From: Hemibagrus wyckioides
Lineage: Eukaryota; Chordata; Actinopteri; Siluriformes; Bagridae
Length of the DNA stretch: 64,000 bases
Assembly: GCF_019097595.1 (NCBI RefSeq)
Contig: NC_080714.1
Coordinates: 26,635,259-26,699,258, forward strand
Reading direction: 5' to 3'
In this document: one piece after another, positions 1-13,462 of the stretch
Layout of the letters: every line of letters begins with the position of its first letter
Position numbering within the stretch: position 1 is the first letter of the stretch
The notes under the pieces: generated by a model
The model's input: only the letters and a program-made list of their open reading frames with translations
Told to the model about the DNA's origin: nothing
Database searches by the model: none
Program-made: the position numbers and the translations under genes

Positions 1-1994
1 AAGAGAAGTTTATACCACAGCGCTGCTGAATTCCAGAAACTGATCGCCCAGAATCTAACTTATTCATCGGAACGTCTACAACGGAAGTGCCGGAGACCAG
101 GATCAGTAATAGAGAAGTTTTTTTTATTAAACATTTATGGAAGGAGTCTCCAGTCTCAGTGCTTTGTAACAGATTTTGTCATTAGGTTCAAAACAAATAA
201 TGCAGTTTATATATTTACACAATATAAAGGATGACATATGTTTTTAGTATTCTCCATAACGTTAACTAAACGTTCAAAAAATGATCATACATCTTTTTTT
301 ATTTCAAATTGTAATCCTTGACAAAGTGATGTCGTATAAAAACAACAACACTTCCAAAGGTGCTGTTATTGTAAAAGAATCAGATCACAGGAACTTTGTT
401 TTGTTCATCACACCACCATGCTGTTGATTAGTTTCCTACAACATCACACGCCCCAAGTGTTTCCTTCCTTAATTAGTGGATGGACCGCACCATAAATCCT
501 CACCCTAGCCTAGAATGATTGCACTAATGGAGCCAGACTAAGTGTGTAAAATAAGCCAGGCCTGTAAACATGAAGGCCAGAAGAAGTGCAATCACTGAAG
601 GCGTGCACAACTGAGAGGAAGGAGGGGGTGCAACTCAGGAAGGCTGGCTAGTGGGCTGCTTTCGCTCAGCTCTTTTGTTCACGCTCGGATATCGACACCA
701 ACCCCCCTCGAAGCCCAGACCTTAGGGAGGGGGTGGGGTGACCATGACATCTGGTCTCAATTTACAAAGCCCCTTCCCACCCAAAAAACGGCCCTGATGG
801 AGATAACGAGCCACGACTCCCCCGCGGGACAACAAAGCCCTGCAGGCAGACAGCGTTGCAGAAGTAAGAATGCAGCCTTGTCTTCCAGAAACACCCCCAT
901 CGGATAAAAATACCCACTGCTGGTAGTATCTACATTAACCTTTTCATGGATAAAATCATTTCATCATTAAACAAAATGTAACAAATGCAAACAAAACCTT
1001 TGAGCACACCCCACAAGCACGTGCTCCGAAAATCAAAACAACCACAGCGTTGCTCAACACCCCACTTCCGCACAATGTGTTTGACCACGGGAAAAAAAGA
1101 AAAAAATATCACGAGGTACGCCTCAGGCATATAACGTTTATTTTTGAGGCCACGCCTTACGTTCTACAGCTCATGATCGAGAAAGCGAGTAAACATTTCA
1201 GGACGCAACCTCAGACCGCCCCCTCCCGCTCTTCCTCCACTGATGTGTGTTTTGGCAGACATACCAGAAGAGAACACAATGTTCCCGCCACTGCCTGGCT
1301 AGCTGACCAATGGCAGAACAGAACGGAGGAGGATGTGGGCCTCCCGGTGTTCCGATTGGATGCCTTAACGGATGATCTAACAAAAACAGGATGGGGGAGC
1401 TACTTTGCTGAGCCAGCACTGAGCATGCAGCAACAGTGCAACAGTTCAGCATGCACATCCCCTTTTTACTAAACACAACCCACTGAGAGTACGACAATCA
1501 AAGGGCTGCCTATCAAGTCCTTTTAATCTCGACTTAATATTTAACTTTAAGGGTTAGATAACACACAGCCACAATCTAGGAAGAACATACAGAACCAGTA
1601 AATACCTTTATGTTCCTGTGACTCGTACACAGAGCTCTCGTTAAACGTCAAGCAGCTTCACAGAAATGCGGATGTTATATACCTAATTAACAAGCCAGAG
1701 GCGGCGGCGACGAACAGCTCGTGCCCTGCAGGTGTTCAGAAATGTAACGCGCTCACGATAAACTGCAGTCGTGTGCAGACGGCAGCTCGGTTTCCAATAA
1801 CCTGTTTTCCCAGAACTGGCACAAGTGCAAAAGGGTAATCCCGTTCAAAACAACACAGGAGCACCAGATTTTAACTGACGTTGTTGACATGACACACAAC
1901 ACACACGCACACGATTTCGCTTACGAGCATCCGTTCTTTTAATCTCCGAGAATTTCATTCTGAAACGTAAAGAGACAGGAAGCGTGTCTCTTAC
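1..1994 (-). other. mknk2 intron 4 (left part)
   Basis: This stretch lies downstream of the GT donor of the glycine-loop exon. No further mknk2 exon, RNA gene or clear transposon was recognised. A G-rich stretch (gggagggggtgggg) lies at about 724-737. Confidence 0.6.
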
Positions 1995-2092
1995 CTTCAC
2001 AGCGTATTCCTTCTGCGTAATTTGGCTGATGCATGTTTGCACTTTTGCATAAGCTCCCTCTCCCAACAATTCGTCCTGTAGCTTATAGACAT
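1995..2092 (-). CDS. mknk2: mknk2 coding exon (kinase glycine loop to ATP-binding lysine)
   Basis: The exon encodes [19 protein letters not shown] and on to KEYAVK. It follows acceptor CATTCAG and ends at donor AAG|GTAAGAGA. It is the last mknk2 exon inside the window. Confidence 0.92.
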
Positions 2093-3202
2093 CTGAATGG
2101 AGAAAGGTAAAGGAATTTCTATTAATGGGAATGAATGTTTATTAAATTCCTTCCTCCATTACAAAAAAATACTTATTCAGTTTCACGTGCAACACACAGT
2201 ATACAGCTCTGTACAAAGAAGCAAACATGGTACAAATGGTATGGTGTCTAAACTATAAACTCTACACACCGTATCAGCAAAATCAAGAGAGTCTGAATCA
2301 CCGCAATTACAAATACAAGATGAGTGTGATGCAGTTAAATACCAAGATTAGGTAAACCATGATAACATGACCAAACATCAAAATATAAACCACCACACTC
2401 ACCCTCGAACCGTCCAGAGAAGCTGTCCGTCGCCCTGCACCTCTTTTTCTTCTTGTTTCGCTTCTTGGCGTCGGGAATGTCAATGGGCTGGCTGGATGGC
2501 ATGTCTTCATATCGGACGGGAAGAAAGAGAAAACTGTCATGAGTGAAGAAACTCACTTTGAAGCGGGCTTAAAACACAGGCAGATGGGAGACAGAGGCTT
2601 AACTATAAAGTGCCTGAGCTTGGACTCTTTACAGTAAACAACCCGAGTGTGGAGGGTGTCCCACATCACAGGAATACCTCTACAAAATTGCTGTACGCGT
2701 GTGTGGTGTGCTTTTGGACGCAGATAACCATCGGCAAGCCAAAAAGAGACCTTAAGCACTGCCAGAGGTTTGTGTAAATGCTGGTTTAACGTTGTGAATG
2801 TAAACCCACAGAGCCAAAGCATGTTCGAGACAAAATCAAGGACATCAGGAAGGGGGTCTCATACTCACCAGGGCGAGTGGAGCAATCATAATTAAAGGCG
2901 GAATCGTGAATGTGGGATCCGGTTTTGGAGAATTCGTCCGTTTCGAAAGGATTTTGGCCCTGGGATGTGTAAAACGCTACATTTTAGACAAACTATGTTT
3001 TTGTACTCTAAACAGTAATTAATGTGTAATTGATATGAAAACGGTTATTAATGTTTAATCTGTGCGTAATTATCCACAATTTCCATTACATGTTTCTCTG
3101 CAAACATCCTCACACTTAGGACTGAGAAGCAAGTGTGGGCGTCAAACACACCTTGAAAGAGCGATGGAATCCGGTAACGGCTGCGTTCTTGTTCTGCACC
3201 AT
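1995..3202 (-). CDS. mknk2: mknk2, MAP kinase-interacting Ser/Thr kinase 2 (5' part; continues off the left edge)
   Basis: Four coding exons on the minus strand (3152-3202, 2869-2959, 2403-2504, 1995-2092) join in frame to give the first 114 residues. MNK kinases are activated by ERK/p38 and phosphorylate eIF4E on eIF4G-bound complexes. The N-terminus starts [17 protein letters not shown] and matches the MNK2 type. Residues 61-70 form a lysine/arginine-rich cluster, the family's nuclear-import and eIF4G-binding region. It is followed by [10 protein letters not shown] and the kinase start [15 protein letters not shown], which holds the glycine loop. Exon 4 ends with EYAVK, so K114 is the expected ATP-binding lysine. 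Each exon is bounded by AG and GT. The next exon was sought in 1-1990 and not found, so the rest of the kinase domain lies outside the window. MKNK1 is a less likely alternative because the linker matches MKNK2 better and mob3a is the neighbour. Confidence 0.93.
2403..2504 (-). CDS. mknk2: mknk2 coding exon (residues 48-81, basic cluster)
   Basis: This exon encodes [15 protein letters not shown], a basic run of Lys/Arg, then [10 protein letters not shown]. It is bounded by acceptor AG at 2506-2505 and donor G|GTGAGT at 2403/2402. The length is 102 nt, with phase 1 at both ends. Confidence 0.9.
2869..2959 (-). CDS. mknk2: mknk2 coding exon (residues 18-47)
   Basis: The exon follows the acceptor CATCCCAG and ends at donor G|GTGAGT. 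It encodes [14 protein letters not shown] and the following residues to CSTRP. The length of 91 nt leaves phase 1, which matches the next exon. Confidence 0.85.
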
Positions 3203-3340
3203 TTTGCTTCCTGATTCGGTGACTTTTTTTTCCCCCGATTGGATCAGTGGCTTCCGGCAACAACGGTTCGTTTAGCTGGAGTGAATAGCCTCACTTCGCT
3301 AATCCGATGTCTGGTGACTGCGGTGCTTTAAACGGGAAAC
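3152..3340 (-). CDS. mknk2: mknk2 exon 2: 5' UTR plus start codon
   Basis: The start ATG is at 3202-3200 and 17 codons follow up to the donor AAG|GTGTGT at 3152/3151. Upstream, a strong acceptor (TCTCTTTCAG, ending at 3341) puts the exon start at 3340, so 3203-3340 is 5' UTR. The start was chosen because the protein then begins with the usual MNK2 MVQ N-terminus. Confidence 0.8.
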
Positions 3341-4247
3341 CTGAAAGAGACATATGCTGTTGAATGTACAGTACAGGACATCAATCATGGCTCCGATGTG
3401 ACCGCTGGGATCTCAAAGCCGGAGGAGCAGAAATAAGTTTCTGGCTGCGTGCCAACATGGCAGCAAAGTGATACGGGTGCCAAGAATAACATCCAGACTA
3501 TCTGGAATAAATGATGAGTTCATGATTATACAGTACCGTGCAAAAACATCCATAAATCAATCTTCTCTGTCTCGCTCTCTCTCCCGTGTCTCGTCTTCAC
3601 ATTGTTTAAACTTTGAACTCATGAATAATAATCAGTCAATCAACACTTAATTAGCAAGATCTCTATCCTATCTAGCCAAAAAAAGTACTCCCTGCTGTGA
3701 TGAATGATGGTGTATTAATCTCCAGGATTAATACATTAGATTTCAAATCCAAGTTCAATTCTTCCAGGAAACTCGCCGACATTATTTTAAAGATCATTAA
3801 CTGCTGGTGATGTCCATTACAAAATCAATCAGAGAATAGAAAGAAATGCCTTCGACCCATTCAACCGCTGCATGCTTTCAATCTTCGGGAGACATTCCAT
3901 TCCACATGTCCAATACAATTCCCAATTACAAGTCTGGAAAAAATGAATTCCATCAAAACCTCGGACTTTTTTCCATACCTGCTCAAATCTGGACTGAGAT
4001 GCGTGTATTGGCTGAATAATCAAAGAATACCTTATGAACGATAAGTTCCTCTATGATTTATCAATATTATTTGATTAGCTAAACCTAATCAGCGTCGAAA
4101 AGGAAAATTCTGGAAAATTAGCCCAGATGCAATAACACTTAGCATTACAAGACCGAGCTAGCAAAGGCACGTAATAAAAAACACAACATTTGCAGAAATA
4201 CAATGCTTGATTTATTAATAGATCTCGTTACGTTGACTAACACTTAT

Positions 4248-4251
<4 letters not shown>

Positions 4252-4280
<29 letters not shown>
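4252..4280. repeat. Poly(A) tract in mknk2 intron 1
   Basis: A run of about 29 A residues with no recognisable retroposon body attached. Confidence 0.8.
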
Positions 4281-4282
<2 letters not shown>

Positions 4283-4335
4283 AACACTTAGAGTTAATAC
4301 ATAATAGAAATACATTAAGCTGTCGTCTAGTGCTG

Positions 4336-4447
4336 GATCCGAATCCCAAATCGTACGCTAAGTGCACTACATAGGTGACATACAGCTATTATGTTACGCT
4401 CGATGTAGTGCACTTGTGTAGTGAGTCAATATCGGATTGGGATTCAC
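4336..4447. mobile_element. Small fold-back (hairpin) MITE in mknk2 intron 1
   Basis: The left arm has GAATCCCAAATC and AGTGCACTACATAG. The right arm carries their inverse complements (gatgtagtgcact, ggattgggattc), around a loop at about 4375-4398. A related half-copy with agtgcactacatagg occurs near 29990-30035. No coding capacity. Confidence 0.55.
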
Positions 4448-4743
4448 CCATTTCTAAACGTCCGTTAGCTGCCGTTGAAAGAGAAATAACTAGAAATAAA
4501 AGAATTAAAAACTTGTCCTTGGACTATAGATTTCAGAAACGCAAAATACACATAATAAACCCTTTTAAAAACAAACTTTTAGAGACAACACAAATGACTA
4601 ACTTTGCTTTGTGCGCTACCGCGACTCGCTATCGCTATTGTTTACACAGGCAAAGCGCTACAATGCTAAATAATCAAAACACTCGGAACATAGACATTTA
4701 TATATAAAAAATAATAATAACAATCAGAAAAAAACGTGCTTAC

Positions 4744-4838
4744 CCCGTTGAATTGAATTTATAGCTCCAGTATGATTGCCGTTGTGCGACCCCTCTGTTG
4801 TTGGTGTGGCCGTGGACCGGATGGTGTTCTACTGAGTG
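4744..4838 (-). other. mknk2: Probable non-coding exon 1 of mknk2
   Basis: A consensus-like donor CGGG|GTAAGCA lies at 4744/4743 on the minus strand, about 100 nt downstream of a TATA box, with an acceptor-led UTR exon 1.4 kb further on. The 5' edge is an estimate (about 25-30 nt below the TATA box). No transcript evidence is available. Confidence 0.5.
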
Positions 4839-4980
4839 GAAGATACAAAGACCTGCGGGATGGGTTTTATATAATTTCGCTGCCGCGTGAGCCCCGCCCC
4901 TTGTTCGCTGTAAACCCCGCCCATCGGGTGAGAACACACGCTGCACATACACAGTGACGTTTTCTGTTTGGGGCGGAATA
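4839..4980 (-). promoter_or_regulatory. Putative mknk2 promoter: TATA box, GC boxes, CRE half-site
   Basis: Read on the minus strand, TATATAAAA lies at 4865-4873. Upstream are GC boxes at 4891-4900 (complement of gccccgcccc), 4915-4922 (ccccgccc) and 4970-4976 (ggggcgg), and a TGACGT half-site at 4955-4960. The order and spacing fit a TATA-type promoter driving the non-coding exon at 4744. Confidence 0.55.
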
Positions 4981-7840
4981 CAGGCTGCCTTTATCGCGTT
5001 TCTATTTATTTATTTAAAAATATATAAACTAAAATAAGTACGAACCTAATAAAACATATTTATCAAGCGACCAAAAGTAAAATCTTGGTTTTTTCCCCCC
5101 GAAACTCAAATTTAGACGTACAGTAAAGGTGCACTTCCGCTATAGATTACAGTAAGAGAGCTCATGTCTGATGCAAGTTTCTGCAATAACACACACTGAT
5201 GTCATCCATCCATCCATCCATCCATCCATCCATAGCATGATTACTGAGCACAGAGTCAGCCTGAGAGAAACTGAGTCATGATGCTATTCAGATAACCCCT
5301 AGTTATAAAGCTGTGCACTCTGCTTGCTAATATAGAAAGAATATTTTCTCAAATCAAGTGAGCTACATGTTATAAATACTCTGTTAAAGGTTTTGTTTAC
5401 ACGTCGGAAGATATCCAGAACATAATAAAATATTAGTTAATCCATGGTGAGAAAAGCCGTTCGGGAAAATGCTTGTTTGTGTTGGGACACGCCTCCTGTC
5501 AATCATTTTATAGACACTCCAGGGTCCACTATAGGTCAGGTGGGCGGGGCTTCTTGAACATGTTAGCGTAATCGATCCACCAGACTGTTAGAGACCTAAT
5601 CTTTAAAAAAACAAAAACTAAACTAATCTACACTAATCTTACCTAATGCACCTTTAATTATTAAACAACTTTCTGAAACGAGACCAAAAACTAATTGAAA
5701 ACTGAGCCAGAATTCTAAGGCATATATGTACAAGTAAATATACTGATAATCTACACAACTATTTGCATAACCTTTAGGTTTAGATTAGTTAGTGTTTACA
5801 GCTGAGACTTCACTACAAGTAACAAAAACATAGGAGTCCCTCAAGGTCCCAGGTTTGGGACCGTCACAATGTTATGTTAGCCAGGATCATTCACATACAT
5901 ATTTCACAGCTCCATATTTCTGAAAGTGATAAATGATAGTGAGAACCTTAGGTTAAATAGGTTAAACTTCTAGCACCTGACTCTTGTAGATCTTTTATTG
6001 ACTGTTTAAAGGACTGTTTTGGTGCGTTATCATTATCTAACGATAAACCAGAAATCGCTGCTGTTATTGGAGTCCTTATCTGTGAAGGTTAAAAATTGCG
6101 TAAAAAAAACAGGGAGCAGTGTGGTCAGCTTTAAGAGCCGCAGTGGGAATGTTTGCAAAAAGGGTTAGGAATATATCTCCAGTCTGTGATATTCCCTCAG
6201 CAAATGATAGTGAGAAATGCTGGTTTTACAGAAACACTGGTTAATCTGGTTTAGCAAAGCGCTCTGTTTCTAGATTACATCACATGCAAAATGCTGTGAA
6301 TAAGCAAACGCATTACACCTGATGTTTAAATGATGTAATAGGCCAGCAAGATGATTAGCCTGTAGCTCTGACACATTTTTAATGAATTCCTCTGTACATA
6401 ATCATTATTTATGGTAGAGTTAGTATTTATGGTGGAGTTAATGGTAGGCCTCCTCAGATTCCGAACATAATTTTTATCGTAGCAGATTTAGTGATATCTA
6501 CAAATATCATATTGTTGCCTCCTGAAATGTGAACACAAAATTTGTATTGTGTTTAGCCTGAGATTCACTTTGTCTTACAGGATGTGTCCAGATTTAATTG
6601 TTAAATTTGAACTTCTCCGAATAGAAATACTGAGGGGGGTACAAACTTTTGCACTCAGATGTGTGTGATTAGTGTGTTTTATTATGGATCAATTTCTTCT
6701 TTTGCTTTTGAGAGAAAAGTCTGTTCTATAACAAGAACGATGTCCCGTGTCGATGACCTCCAGTGGTTTCACGTGATGGATCAATACGGTTCCCGGTGCT
6801 TCTAGGAAGCGTAGACAGGAACTCACCCTCGCACATTCTGGACTCTGGAAGGTTTTTGTAGTTTGCCGAGAGTGAACGAGCGAGGCGCTGCACACTCTCT
6901 CACGACAGTGTTAATGAAATATCTCTCTGTTGTGATCCCTGTTCTTCGAAAGAGCCGTTCCATGAAACAATCGCCTTGGGCTAAAAAGTTAAGCTTGGCG
7001 TTTTCGGGTTGTTTGTGCACTGTGTGAAATTTAATCAGACACAGTAAGAGCAACGTGCTGCATGTGACTGCATGAAAGATGAGAGAAAGATCTTGAGGCT
7101 CTCTGCTTACAAGCGGCTTAGAGGTTTTTTTCCATCTCGAGCCGTCCAGCAAATCCTGCGTTCTCCCTCCCTTACCGTGTAAGGGCACTTAATAAAGTGG
7201 AATCTTACGACTCTCTCTTTTACTCCCTCTCTCCCTCTCCCTCTCTCTCTCTCCTGACCTACAGACTCACTTCTGAAAACAGCAGCAGACATTGCGAAAG
7301 CCTTGCCTGCTGCTTGGGAGGGAGAAGCACATGATGCAATTCCTGGTGGTGTTGACAACAAGCCGTGTTCTGAGGCAGGCGAGGGTTACTCGAGGGCCAG
7401 CATGAGCACAACGTCGTAAAAAAAAAGGCCCGATGCGGCACTCGGACTCACCCGCCGCCTGGAATGTGCTTTCCAAAATCAATAGCGGAGCACGCCCGGC
7501 TGACGCCTGCCACACAAATACGGCCTCTGATTGGCTGGGGTGTGTAGGTGTTCCGTTGAGTTCCTACATGTTGACAGTGTGTGTATGTGTACCTTGAGTT
7601 ATGTGAAAGAGGCATGCATCTTCACAGTTGTGTTCATTTTCACACGTATGTTCTGTACGCTTGAATCAGTCCTCGGTCCCAGGTGCATTGTGGGTGGGAA
7701 CAGGACACGGATATGTAGAGGGACTGAGTGGGATTTTTGAATGCATGACACTAAGGGATTGTTACCTTTATAAAATATAACTGAAGATTTTGGGGAAAGT
7801 AACAAACAATTAGGAAGCCAAACTCCATTTAACAAATAGA
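4981..7840. other. Intergenic DNA between the mknk2 promoter and the first Tc1 fragment
   Basis: Apart from the tetranucleotide repeat at 5203, this is AT-rich intergenic sequence. Short open frames around 6690-7520 show no recognisable protein similarity. A polypyrimidine stretch lies at about 7211-7256. Confidence 0.4.
5203..5234. repeat. (CATC)n microsatellite
   Basis: About eight tandem copies of the tetranucleotide ATCC/CATC. Confidence 0.9.
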
Positions 7841-7844
7841 AATG

Positions 7845-8224
<380 letters not shown>

Positions 8225-10173
8225 AATTGTATTGTTGTTTATTACACGACTCTCCAAACAAGGTGTGTTATCTTCTGACACTGGGGCACATGAATACCAT
8301 CATCTCGCTTCTACCATACTTGCTTTGCTTTGTTAGAACCGAATAACATAAAGCCACTCTGTTGTTTCAGATATCTTTCCTCTCCTTCCACTTGAGCTAG
8401 CTTTACACAGATGCACACAGAATGACAGAAACTAAAGCGAAAGGAAAAGTGACAAGAGAGCGAGAAGAGACGAAAACCGCAAATAATGTTGTTTTTTTCC
8501 AGTACTTTTAGAATGGAAAGTGGAAGTTAAACTTAACGTTCGTTAGATCTCTAGCGACTGCACTTTCAAGGATGTGCTAGCTAGATGAAGAGGACTTGTG
8601 TGTTACCTGAGCTTTAAGAGAGACCTGTGTATGTGTGTGTATGAGAGAGAGTGTAAGGGTAGTGCCAGAATATGTGTGTGTGTGTGTGTGTGTGTACACG
8701 AGTCGTTCCTATTCTGTTACATCTGAATATTTTCCAAGCTGGCAGCTACTACCTACTCACGATCAAGGCTTACGGCTGCTTCTGCAGGAGCATCTGAAGT
8801 GTTTCTCAAGTCAATCTCTGCAGAAACACAAGCCTCTGCTTTAATCCTTACTCCATAACTTCCACTGAAATCAGAAACAGAACACACACTTACCTGCAGA
8901 CCTGAATGACCGTGCATGTGTGTGTGTGTTCGTATTGATCACTAGAGTACTAAAGAATCTGTATATAAAGCTTCTCCATACAGCACTGTATTATAGGCTG
9001 AAGCAGGTGTAGAGGATCTGGAGAGTCTGTTTATAGATCACTGAAAGCCACTACCAACTTCTGGGCCCTAAATAAAGATTTAAATGTGTCCTAGGGGGTA
9101 AAAACCCCGTAAATCTTCTGTCGGAGTATGTAAGACGTGTATTGTCGTTAATGCGTATGGATCGTACATTTTATTGATTAGGAAACTGACCATGTGGGAC
9201 GTATCTGGGCGGAAATCTGTTCACACACTGATGGAGGTCAGAGGTGACGTACAAACACTGATGTGAAACATTACAACAAAGTGATCGGGAGAAACAACGC
9301 CGTTCATGACCATATGATATCAGTAATTTGATTAATTGTCACTGATCAATTGTCGTTCCTTCTGACAGGTAATAAATGCGCTTGTATGAGGAGTTGAGTC
9401 TTGTAAACGATTACACAGAAACGCTTTTGCATTAAAGTGTGAATCCATTTAACATCTCGAGCTTGAAGCATACTCTTCCATGAAAATATCTCCATTTTAG
9501 TTCTAGAACATTTCCCTCAACCCAGCTATGTGACACGTTCACTCTTGTAAAACATCTGGAATGTCCAAACAGGAAGCTGACATGCCCTCTATCTATGAAA
9601 GGTCAGAAACTTCAGTCTCCAGGTTGTAATTATGACGTTGTCGTGAAGTGCGCTAACCTCGTCACACATTTCCGACAGGTAGCATTAGCTGAGCAAGAGC
9701 GTGATTGTTTTCCTTTACACACCGTCAAGTAAGAATAATCTCCGTCAGAAAGAAGACGCAGCTGTTAATGACGTCTCGTGTTAATTGCAGCACCGTGATT
9801 ACAAGAACTACATGTTGTGACGTCTTCATGCAATGAAAGGATTGTTAATAATAGCTGGACGGCTCTCGTCAAGCTCCAGCAATTAGCGATCTCTGACAGG
9901 TTTGTGTACAGTCGTCGAGGGGGCGTGGCTTATCGCCGGCGCAGTCGACTGTTGCGCCAGTCAAGCGATTCGACATGACGTCACTGCCACTTCCTGTTTC
10001 TGAAGCAAACACATCAAAATACGGAAATGAATCACAGATAATAGGCCGCTTCACGAGGTCTTCAACCTTTAGCAATATGTTTATTTGCTAATTCTAAGAA
10101 ATCCTGACATTTTTAACACTCATTGCTCATTTTAGAGAAAAATGTATCCTGTTCACAAACAAACCTTGTGTTT

Positions 10174-10208
<35 letters not shown>

Positions 10209-10960
10209 ATTTTGAATAGCTAAATGCACAGGGTATGAGTTTATGACTATTTTTAATGTGTATATGTATATAGATCTTTTTTATGTAAATAAAATAGACT
10301 GTAAAAAGATCCTGTGCACTGGATCAGATTAATCACCAACTGTCTCTGATGCAACTCTGAGCCGCATTGAACCAGACCCTCTCACACACACACACACACA
10401 CACTCACACACACACACACACAAGCCGTTTGGCACGTAGCAGCACCGAGGCCACGCCCACTCTCGAACGCCCGTTCTAGCCCCGCCCACTTCTGCATGAC
10501 GTCTCGTTTAGTCTCGGTACCTCTGGCACGTTCTAGAAGAAAACAAAGCATAGACCGGCTGTAACCGGCTGCAGGGTTGCCAAGTCTTCTTAAAAATAGA
10601 CACTTATCACAGTATCAACAATACACAATCTTCACAAGCTGTACACGAAATAATATGACCATCCTCTCAAATATGTTATAAGATTCATGAATTAACATTT
10701 TATAATACATTTAACAAATTATTTTAAAAAGTTGTATGTATTATTAATTTTTGTATGAACATTTATGCATTTTAGTCTTCACTGTCCTTGCTTTTTTATG
10801 TATTTAGTCTAGTTTTATTTCATCTATCCTTGCGCATATTGTTTATAGTTTTATTATAAACCTTTTTGTTTCTATGGCAGACTAACACAGAGATATGCGT
10901 TTTGCTTGACATTAACCCAGTATTTTTTTTATATGACATGTTTCATTGCTTTGTCTCCTT
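8225..10960. other. Intergenic stretch with short microsatellites only
   Basis: Contains (GT)n at about 8671-8695, (GA)n at about 10171-10206 and (CA)n at about 10382-10422. Nothing else was recognised. Confidence 0.45.
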
Positions 10961-10965
10961 TATTA

Positions 10966-11503
10966 TACACTATATTGCCAAAAGTTTTGGGACGTCTGCA
11001 TGTACATGCCCATGAACGTAATATGGAGTTGTCCCGCTCTTTACAACTATCACAGCTTCAACTCTTCTGGGAAGGCTTTCCACAAGGTTAAGGAGTGTGT
11101 TTATGGGAATTTTTCGCCATTCCTCTAGAAGTGCATTTGTGAGGTCAAGCACTGATGTTGGACGAGAAGGTCTGGCTCACAGTCTCCGCTCTAATTCATC
11201 ACAAAGGTGTTCTATGGGGTTGAGGTCAGGACTCTGTGCAGGTCAGTCAAGTTCCTCCACACCAAACTCACTCATCCATGTCTTTATGGACCTTGCTTTG
11301 TGCACTGGTGTACAGTCATGTTGGAACAGGAAGGGGTCATCCCCAAACTGTTCCCACAAAGTTGGGAGCATGAAATTGTCCAAAATGTCCTGGTATGAAG
11401 CTGAAGCATTAAGAGTTCCTTTCACTGGAACTAAGGGGCCGAGTCCAACCCCTGAATTCAATGATTTGGAGGGGTGTCCCAAAACCTTTGGGAATATAGT
11501 GTA
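10966..11503. mobile_element. Tc1-like non-autonomous transposon with inverted ends
   Basis: The ends are inverted: tacactatattgccaaaag at the left and a complementary ...ggaatatagtgta at the right. The roughly 540-bp interior holds frame-broken pieces of a Tc1-type transposase, for example QDILDNFMLPTLWEQFGDDP on the minus strand, which is the DDE-region end. It is too short and broken to be active. A sister copy is at 24977-25462. Confidence 0.8.
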
Positions 11504-12944
11504 TTTCCTATAGGTAATTCTTTGAAACTTTTACTGTATTTACGGATTTAACATATCTTAGATCCTGTTTGTATTTGGCGTACTGAGTACAAGCATTATG
11601 TCTCTGTGTAAAAATTTAAAGTATAAAAGTTCCCACTTGAATCAGATCAGAAATCTGAGCTGCATCTGAAGTGGAATTTCATAACCCGTCCCACAGCATT
11701 GTTAGTATGTTTGATTCGAACCCTGATGCAGGTAGCTTGCACAGGGGCAAACACAGCACCCGGTTGTGTGGACCAAACAACCAGACCATAAACCGTCTCT
11801 GTGTGAGACACGGGTCCAGTCGATATGTCTCTAGCGCTGTTTGATTGCTGTGAAATCTTGCATAAAGCAAAAGAAAAGGTGGATGCTGGTGAAAGAGCTG
11901 CCAGGACCTGATTTTTTTATTAACACTAGACACAAATACAGACGGGATTTTAACCTGAGTAGAATGTCGGTAGGGTTAAAATCTTATCAAGGTTAAATCT
12001 GGATAGAAGACAAACTGAATTTTTTTTTATGTAAACAGAGACGTTTAAGCATAAACAAAGCTCATGTATGTGTATTAATTACTGTTTTTTTAATCCACTT
12101 ACTGATTTAATTTAATGAACGGGAAATACACCACTAGGGGAGACAATTGCTGCGGATTGGGGATAAACGGTGGATTTGGCAACACACATGAACAAGAAAG
12201 AATGGAGGAAAAGGACGTACTGTTTCACATTCTGCACGTAACACACGGACTGGACACGAGAGGTTTATAACCGTGTTTTATATTAGACTAAGGACACAAA
12301 AGAACAGCTTAATAATTTTATTGTGATTAAAAAGTTTCTCTTAACTGGACCCGGAAGTAAGCTGTTTGTTGTTGGGACGCGAACTTGCTGTGTGTTTCTT
12401 TCTTTGTTTTTGTTTTTCATGCAAATCATTGCATGTTCACTTTTCAATTCATTCTATGAATTGTAAATTTCTTTTATAAATAAATATCTTGTATTCTCGT
12501 TTATCTTCCGAAGTCTGCCGATGATTAGCATGCTAGTTAAATCACTTCAGTTTAAAATCTAACAGTTTTTCTGAACCAGTGTTTTATAAAATAGGTGGTA
12601 AATATCATTGAACTGAATGAAAGACTAACATTTTCCCCCTCACTTAATTTACAATAAAAAGGTTCAAACAAACAAACAAACAAAACAGTTGTTCGTTTAA
12701 CGGCTCAGCTCCGAGTTTAAATTTAAATCCTAGCACGCGCAGAAAACCATGTCGGCCATTACGGGTCGAGTTTCTGTAGGCCGCAGAACAATCCCCCAGG
12801 TCAACTCCAGGTACTAAATGGCCAATAAACTAAACATGTACTGGACATTTGAGCCAAAATGTGATTTAATAGACTCCTTATTTCGATGTGTATAAACTAA
12901 TAAAGTTGCCATAGAGCTTTGCATCAACACAAGTTGAATAATAA

Positions 12945-13462
12945 ACACTACGTGACCAAAAGTATGAGGACGACTGACCATTACCACCGAATGTGCTCTT
13001 TCGAAGACCACAGGAATTAATACACCATCAAATCGAGTTAATTCCCCTCCTTATAATAACCGGCACTCATCTCTAAAGTCTATCTGCTAGTCTTTGGAGC
13101 GTGGTTGTGGATTTGTGCGCATTTGACAATAGCGTTAGTGAGGTTAGACGCTTATGTTGAACAAAAAGGGCCTTGGGCAGTGTTCGGCTTTTCTTTTCGA
13201 CGCATTCCGAGTCAGCTCATTGGGGTTAAGGTCAGGACTCGGGGAGAGGCGGTGCAGGATACTCGAGTTCTTCCACTCCAACCTTTCAGCAAAACATGTC
13301 GTCGATTTCATGCAAAGGTGCATTAGCATGCTGGGACTAGTCTGTGAAGCTTAGTTCTGGTGTCTACATATGCAAAGACGTCCTTTACAATTGCGTGCTT
13401 CCAAATTTGCACACATGGGTTATGACGGTCATGTGACCACATACTTTTGGCCATATTGTGTA
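12945..13462. mobile_element. Degenerate Tc1-like element, second subfamily
   Basis: The left end acactacgtgaccaaaagta is matched by the inverted right end tacttttggccatattgtgt. The interior resembles the element at 10966 (for example minus-strand LSPSPDLNPNE, the transposase SPDLNPIE-type motif) but is broken in all frames. Confidence 0.7.

Noticed and set aside
1..1990. Search for the next mknk2 kinase exon
   Set aside because: No sequence matching the expected IIEK...REVE segment was found on the minus strand, so the exon lies outside the window.
11097..11513. Plus-strand open frame of 138 codons
   Set aside because: It is the antisense of a broken Tc1-type transposase. The matching sister copy at 25 kb has different stops.
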